In this document: positions 58,148 to 64,000 of the stretch, in pieces
Numbering within the stretch: the first letter of the stretch is position 1
Layout: every line of letters starts with the position of its first letter
Source: Anastrepha obliqua
Lineage: Eukaryota; Arthropoda; Insecta; Diptera; Tephritidae
DNA length: 64,000 bases
Direction of reading: 5' to 3'
Assembly: GCF_027943255.1 (NCBI RefSeq)
Contig: NC_072894.1
Location: 135,089,601-135,153,600 of the forward strand
Translations under genes and position numbers: made by a program
Notes under the pieces: generated by a model
What the model saw: the letters and a program-made list of their open reading frames with translations, nothing else
What the model was told of the DNA's origin: nothing
The model's database searches: none

Positions 58148-58696
58148 TACCCTATGATCAGAAAGTATCGGCAATGGTTAAATAAAACAAAACAGAGTTA
58201 AATTTCAGGCAAATTTATTTTATCTTCTGCAAAATGTGACCCGTCTGAAGCAACACACATGTGTCAACGTTTAACCCAGTCCTCCATGCACCCCTGGTAG
58301 GCCGACGAAGGGATGGCCTTCAGCTCCTTCGCCGAATTTTCTTTGATATCGTCTATCGACTGAAATCTTCCACGAAGTTGTAACTTCAACAAAAACAAGT
58401 CGCACGGGGCCATATTAGGTAAATACGGTGCTTGCACGATGGTATTTACTTGGTGTTTGGTCAACTAATTCAGCACAATTTTGGTTCGGCGCGATGGTGC
58501 GATATCATCATGCAAAATCCAAGAATTGTTTGCCCACATATCCGTCCGTTTGTGTCGTACAGCACCTCTCAAAGGCTTCAAAACGTATAAATAATATTCT
58601 TTGTTGATTGTCTGGCCCGTTCGAAGGTACTTTGGTGCACTACGCCTTGGCTATTGAAGAAAACAGTCCCCCCCGGTACTTTCTGATCATAAGGTA
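58148..58696 (-). mobile_element. ~0.55-kb mariner (DD34D) deletion derivative
   Basis: TIRs TACCCTATGATCAGAAAGTA (58148-) and, on the other strand, TACCTTATGATCAGAAAGTA (from 58696) sit between TA dinucleotides. The minus strand retains the C-terminal half of a transposase: FNSQGVVHQSTFE, NGRICGQTILGF, NTIVQAPYLPNMAPCDLFLL (third-Asp box, normally PYSPDLAPCDFFLF) and QSIDDIKENSAKELKAIPSS then YQGCMEDWVKR. The N-terminal half is deleted and frameshifts are present. It is a third example in this window of a short mariner keeping both ends and the 3' coding part. Confidence 0.85.
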
Positions 58697-58714
58697 TATA
58701 ATATAATTGGCGAT

Positions 58715-58960
58715 TTGTAGAAGATGTTGCGTGTTGATGTGGTTCCATAATGTAGGCACCTACAGTTTCAAGTCATCTCCAAACGGCAGAAATTTATTAA
58801 GAGGAACTTTTCCTTGATAGAAATACATTCGGAGATTCGCCATTGCCTGTCGAGAAGCGACCGCTATTAGAAAAAACGTTTTCTTCATTTTGATGTTTCA
58901 CGAAAATTCGAACATACGCACTTCCGAATGGCATTCGCGCACCAACCAATTCGACTACGC
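58715..58960 (+). repeat. SINE-like dispersed repeat, copy 3
   Basis: GATTTGTAGAAGATGTTGCG, CCTACAGTTTCAAGTCATCT, AACGGCAGAAAT, TTCGGAGATTCGCCATTGCC and GCGACCGCTATTAGAAAAAA follow the order seen in copy 2 with many substitutions. It ends near ATTCGAACATACGC. Confidence 0.8.
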
Positions 58961-58975
58961 CGGACGCTTAAATAG

Positions 58976-61780
58976 AAATCACAGCTTTCTTCATTTTTTC
59001 ATTTCTATTTGCCTTTGAAATCAACTCAGCATCTAGCACGACCCCCAGATGTCTCGCTTGTGGGGCATCGTTAATGTTTGATTACCTTGCTTTGGTCACA
59101 AAAAGTATTAATCTTGTTTTGTTTTAATTGACTCTGAGACGTATTGCTTAGGCTATTATGACATTACTAGAACTACCAAGATAAATTGAAGTGCGAGCAG
59201 TCAACTGGTATCTTCTAACGATTTCATGAACCTGTGGACTTTCCTTTTAATCATTTTTATTAACTTTTATCTATCAGACATAAATTGTTCACACATTACG
59301 CTTCACAAGTATTTGAGAACAGAAATTACTGATCGCATAGCTCGAAAGCTTCTCATAGCGTTTGTGCTATGCGAGTTCCACAGTTGTTTGTCGCCTCAGA
59401 ACGGCTTTTTAATGTTAAAAACATTTTTACTCACATCTGTAGTGGTGGGGATCACACACAGAACCTTCGTTCAATCTGTCACATACAATACCATACACTA
59501 GGCTACGCCAGTCAGCAAAATTATGAGCTTCATTTTTTACGTGCCACGATGGCACAGGAATGCAGTCAATCTATTCAAACTACACGGACTAAGGTCCATG
59601 AAAAATAGCTTGGATTATATTTATGATATTTATGTAGAATAATGATTACAACGGCATATAACACTTCTTTCTATCTTTCTCTCGTTGCACGCTACTAAAA
59701 CAACTTCTTTACTGGGCTACGGCAACGCAATTTTTCAATGCATGCCCGGTGTAGTAGGTATAATACCGTTAGTTGCAATCACTTGGTCGACACTTGGCTG
59801 CTAGTAGGTGGCTTTGCCATCTGTTGCTGCTGCTATTGGCCGACAGTCAGTCTGACGTTTGATGGAATGCTCAGCTGCAATTAGTGTGCAATTGTGTGTG
59901 CTTTTTTTACCCTTTTTTCAAAACTGGGGGCCTTACTTTTTTCGCAAATTTGTCGCCTATGTTGCTAGATGACCGCTAAATTATATTTTTACTGCTGCCC
60001 GGACATGCGCTTGAACAGATAAAAACAGAATATTAACAAAACCACTGCGACGAACAGAATCAACAGCAGCTGAAGCAGAGAAGAAAAGTTTGTGTGTTGT
60101 GGTTATTGCCGCGCATGCGCGCATTTCATCAGTGGCAGTGGCAACCAACGTACACGCGTCATCATCATTAACGAAAACAGCAAGAACAACAATTATGTAC
60201 CAACAACAGCAACGTGACATGCAACACAATCGCTGTCAATAGCTTTTGTTTGCCTCAGGAATTTCGCAAAGGCGGATGCACATACGAGCGTGCAGCAAGT
60301 GGTCATATGAGCGGTGTTCGTTTATGCGTGCGTTGCATGCAACTATAACAACTGCAACAACAACAACCAGAGTAGTAACATTAACAAGCGCGCATAACAC
60401 CAGCAATTGGCAATGACGCTGACGATGACGATAACGCTGACAACGCAAAGGCAATATTGACAATGACGATGGCGATGGCGGCGCTGGTGACGATGATGAG
60501 TCGATCGCTAAGCCGCACCCTTCTGCGTCGTATGCCGCGTTAACTGTCTGATGGCTATTTTTCTTTGCCATTAAAACTATTATTATTAGCTGGATCTTTA
60601 TTGTTGTTAGTACCTACTTGTAGTGTAGATTTTTTGTTGTTGCTGGCTTTTTACAACTCATGCGCATACATATGCATGCACGCATTTCCATTGCGGATGC
60701 GCGACGACACGACTGGACGGTATGCACAGGCACAGGCACGCATACGCACACACACACACACGTCTAAATATGTCAGCAATGCAATACTAATAAATATGAA
60801 AATTAATAATTTACTATAAAAATGGCCTACCCAATAAGGCACTGTGGCAACTACGAGTCACTGGTGAATGACTGGGCCGGAGTTATGGCTGTGCAAGTTG
60901 CTCTGGCGAAAAGTCCACTTTGACAAAAAACCATTGCAGGGCGTGCAACTTGCAACACATTCCAAACATTCATAAATAATAAGTATTTATATGCGGCAAA
61001 ATGCCGATATGAGTACCGCCAATATGTGTATCACCTAATTAGGGCCTTGGCCATAGTAGGATTTCTTGTTTGGCCATATCAACTTGACACAGGTTGAGGG
61101 AAGGAATTAAATAATTACATAATTAAAAATCAGAAACATATCTATGTATAAGTATAATGGCGCAGCATAATAGGCATAGCTAGAAATATTTATGCTAAAT
61201 TCTGCTGGTACTACGCACCTCCCGTTAAGGCAGACAATTAAGGAGAATATTCGCGGTAAAGCGCAAGTGATCTGTGTGCACCTTAATGTAAATGACTAAC
61301 ACGTTTTAATTAGTGTTCCAATGATCTGGTATTTTTTTTTTTTTTTATGAGACGAAAAAAAATCCAACTCGTTGTTGATCACAACGGTGTGCGAAAGGCG
61401 CACTTAGGATGGCTAGCCTTTTGTGGCACTACTTCAATGTGTCTGCATGGCTGTTCGTTTCTTATCTTGACACAAAGTTGAACTACCGATTATAGTTGAC
61501 GGAAAGAAGAATGCTTTAAACTTCACCGAAGCCAGGTTTATTAAATGTGCAGAAAAGGCAAAAAGTAGAAAGAAATATGGGACATTTTGGGCTGCTTCCT
61601 TATTTTCTCATGTGTCGCCATTACGTAAGATCCGATTATCTTAACGGCAACTATGCCCACTTACCACCTGACGAGACGTTCATGATGCACTAATTACCTA
61701 GAAGCTACAAAGTTTTCGCAGTCGCATTTTATTATAATTTAGGAAAATCAAATAATTTTCAAATCGTTTATCACAATTTA
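58976..61780. other. Non-coding stretch with GAC/CAA-rich patches
   Basis: No recognised exon. Words such as CAACAACAACAACC (60357-60370) and GACGATGACGATAACGCTGA (60421-60440) give biased frames on both strands. Short CACACACACA tracts occur at 60750-60760. A T tract at 61333-61347 precedes nothing recognisable. Confidence 0.45.
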
Positions 61781-62172
61781 AAAAAAAAATCGAGTGTGCA
61801 GTTTGATATCCCAATGAATTTAGAATAATAAAAAAGTTCAAGTTTGAAGTGGCTCACGACTGATTTTTGGCAATTTTTTTAAATTCTTTTGCTGACGGTG
61901 TTGGGTGTTTTCTTCCATGTAAAATAATTGTCGTGTATTCGTTATATGAAATAAATGTGCAAGACACCAGGAAAAAAAATTGTCAAAAATCAACGCGTGG
62001 TTTGAGCCACTTCAAACTTGGACTTTATTACTCTAAAATGCAATATGAAATAAATGTGCAAGACACCAGGAAAAAAATTGTCAAAAATCAACGCGTGGTT
62101 TGAGCCACTTCAAACTTGGACTTTATTACTCTAAAATGCAATGAAGAATAAAATTGCACACTCGAATTTTTT
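61781..62172. mobile_element. Foldback/MITE-like element with internal 99-bp tandem duplication
   Basis: Inverted arms of roughly 80-100 bp start with TCGAGTGTGCA (61790-61800) and end with TGCACACTCGA (62155-62165). They share AAGTTTGAAGTGGCTCA and AATAATAAA.... The right half holds two copies of a 99-bp unit starting TATGAAATAAATGTGCAAGA (61945 and 62044) that are nearly identical, so the duplication is recent. There is no transposase; the 78-residue frame is repeat translation. Confidence 0.75.
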
Positions 62173-62384
62173 ATTGAATAAATGAATGTTGACTAAAAAG
62201 TTTGAAATTTTTTTGAATTTTTTTTAAATTTGCACAAAGTTCGAAACTTGGATTTGAATGGTTTTTGTAGGAGAAGAAACTATTTTTTCTTAAAAATGTT
62301 ATTAAAATTAAATAACAAGCAAATGAATTGTCTAAATTTGTCAATAAGTCCCTGGGTGATAGTTATTAAACACTCTGTATATGA

Positions 62385-62478
62385 ACAATTTATGCAATAA
62401 CATCAAGACGAACACCATAAATAGGAGAAGGAGCTCCGAACTCCTAACAGAAGTGTACGCGCCAATTATTTATTTAAT
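62385..62478 (-). repeat. SINE-like dispersed repeat, copy 4 (fragment)
   Basis: The minus strand reads TTGGCGCGTACACTTCTG then GGAGCTCCTTCTCCTATTTA and GTTCGTCTTGATGTTATT, the GGCGCG-end third of the repeat. The remaining two thirds are absent. Confidence 0.75.
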
Positions 62479-62754
62479 TTGATATCCTGTTTTTATATGA
62501 ACCGTCAAATCACATTAAAGTGAGTGCAAATCCAGTCTTCTCCTAAAAAATCCGTCTTTGCTGTATTTTCACCTTTCATATTTAATTTTATCCAGACTGG
62601 GAAAAGACGCTGTTTTAAAATGGATAAAGTTGTAGCGAGCATGGGGCATCGAGCCAATATCAAAATACTTAGCCCATGTTGATAGCCTCCTTTAGTGAAG
62701 ATATAGAAGACTTCCTTAACTGAAAACGACCTTTACCCTCGATCGAAATGATAT

Positions 62755-63090
62755 ACGGTTATATTAAAAGTAATAGTAATGTAAATGGAACTGATAGTGG
62801 TAACGGTAATGGTAATAATGCTAATGATTCTAGTAATAGCAGTTATGGTGGTAATGACGATAGTCATTTTAATACAACGTGGATTACGATCAGTGTTAAT
62901 GCTAATGAAATTTGTGGAATAAATGTAGCAATGGTGCCAATAATGCAGATCCCAATTGTAATGGTAATGTAGAATTCATGGTAGTGGTAAATGTAAATGT
63001 AACTTGCAATGCAATAGGCATTGGTGATGGAAAAGATAATACCAATGGTAATGATTATCGTATTATAGTAACGATAGACGTAATGAATTG
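62755..63090. repeat. Degenerate (GGTAAT)n microsatellite
   Basis: Words such as AGTAAT, GGTAAT, GCTAAT and TGTAAA repeat over about 335 bp, giving Asn/Gly-rich (plus) frames at 62748-63100. Not a gene. Confidence 0.85.
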
Positions 63091-63369
63091 GTTTCTGTAA
63101 TCAGATTCCTTCGAAAGCACAGGTTTTATAGCCCAATATAGGGCTGCTACCATTAATTGCATGCTGCAATTGCCAAGCATACAGGCATACCCTAGTAACG
63201 CATTTATATCGGCAGACGCCGAAAAAGGCAAACGCCCGCTGTACCCGCCTTTAGTTAGACGCTACTAAGTGGATTGTTTTTTGCTTCGGTGCACACCATC
63301 AACCTTGTCGGCTTAGGAGGCCCTACCAGTAGATACGCTACCGCCGGTATCGTTCTCCGGATCATTGCT

Positions 63370-63740
63370 AAGCCTCCTTATCATGCAACCGTCAGCCTGG
63401 CGTCCGCTTTGCATGCTGGACAGCGGAAAAATTGCTTGAGAAACTCATAGAACGTAGTGTACAGAGGGTTGTCAGCAAGGCAATACGGTTTTCGACGCGG
63501 AAAATTAACCTTTGGCGCAATAGAGAAGGTGGTAAACAGCGCCGACACCACTACGCGAACCGTATCACCGTCCTGGCAAAGCCTGATGTACAAAACACCT
63601 TTAACAGCTTACGATAGACAGACATTATAAAGGCACCATGTGAAAGGTTTCGAATACCCGCATACCTGCTAAGGATTCTCCAGAGCTACCTGAGTAAGCG
63701 TGAACTGCTGTATGACACACCAGATAAAGATAAGACACAC
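63370..63740 (+). pseudogene. R1-like reverse transcriptase fragment
   Basis: The plus strand reads WTAEKLLEKLIERS, a frameshift, LSARQYGFRRGKLTFGAIEK then VVNSADTTTRT, another shift, DVQNTFNSLR, and finally RIPAYLLRILQSYLSKRELL YDTPDK. These are consecutive RT blocks (E.LL..RL..., Q.GFR.G.ST..AI..VV, D..NAFNS..W, P.YLLR....YL..R.L.YDT) of R1-group elements. At least three frameshifts or stops interrupt it. The YADD part would follow but is absent. Confidence 0.85.
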
Positions 63741-64000
63741 CAAAAACAAACAAACAAAAAAAAAACGGTTTGGCATTTAATTAAATTCGGTTAAAAATAA
63801 AAGGCATGGATATTTTCCAATCACTTTTTTTCAATTAAAAAGAGTGAGCATTTTCATTAAACAAGATTCCATGAATTTCACTTAAATTATTGCCAACGGA
63901 ATTTTTGAGTACATTATCAGCACATGTATGTCACCAATGCCAACTTAGATTTCATATCACAACTTTAAAATCGTCCCTGGATGGTGGGGTTAAAATTTAT
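63741..64000. other. Non-coding end of the window
   Basis: AT-rich DNA after an A-rich run near 63740-63765. Nothing is recognised. Confidence 0.5.

Noticed and set aside
1..64000. Bacterial-type systems (operons, CRISPR arrays, phage or plasmid modules)
   Set aside because: No such gene or repeat-spacer pattern exists; the DNA is clearly eukaryotic in composition, tRNA structure and transposon content.

Overview
The window looks like nuclear DNA from a brachyceran fly, most likely a true fruit fly (Tephritidae). The sequence shows AT-rich non-coding DNA, many short (ATGT)n and (TA)n tracts, CAG/CAA runs, insect-type tRNA-Glu genes and insect mobile elements. The family assignment is inference. 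It rests on DD41D (rosa-type) mariners, first described from Ceratitis rosa and other tephritids, and on a dispersed repeat that I associate from memory with tephritid genomes. I found no host protein-coding exon I could defend. The window therefore reads as a gene desert or the inside of a very large intron.

The only genes that look intact are three identical tRNA-Glu(CTC) genes, all on the minus strand (19704-19775, 20024-20095, 24602-24673). Each is followed by a run of T that can serve as a Pol III terminator.

Almost everything else recognisable is decayed mobile DNA.
0-13 kb: several non-LTR retrotransposon 3' fragments (1.2, 2.4-3.7, 4.7, 5.4 and 5.9 kb), one split by a ~780-bp insertion, plus a CCGCGG-type repeat and diverged direct duplications.
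13.4-15.6 kb: a complete-ended hAT element with ~250-bp inverted repeats and an 8-bp target duplication. A truncated mariner lies inside it.
17-23 kb: a retroelement remnant, a foldback-like element with a 96-bp tandem core, two tRNA genes, two tandem-repeat arrays (about 75 bp and 128 bp), a SINE-like repeat and a 248-bp palindromic MITE.
24-28 kb: the third tRNA gene and non-coding DNA.
28.4-29.7 kb: a nearly intact DD41D mariner. Its third catalytic Asp is replaced and its start has a frameshift.
30-41 kb: an RNase H remnant, polypyrimidine microsatellites, a decayed mariner, an R1-like remnant on the minus strand, an A-rich 5'UTR-like tract, a SINE-like repeat and further non-LTR remnants.
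43-54 kb: a tandem array, two Tc1/mariner-type transposase remnants, two sister 0.54-kb deletion derivatives of a DD41D-type mariner, and a reverse transcriptase remnant.
55-64 kb: a second DD41D mariner, a third short mariner derivative, more SINE-like copies, a foldback MITE and an R1-like reverse transcriptase fragment at the end.

No operon, phage, CRISPR array or other host system is visible. The most informative structures are the nested hAT/mariner, the paired 0.54-kb mariner derivatives and the foldback and tandem arrays. Intervals between listed features longer than about 300 bp are entered as non-coding notes.
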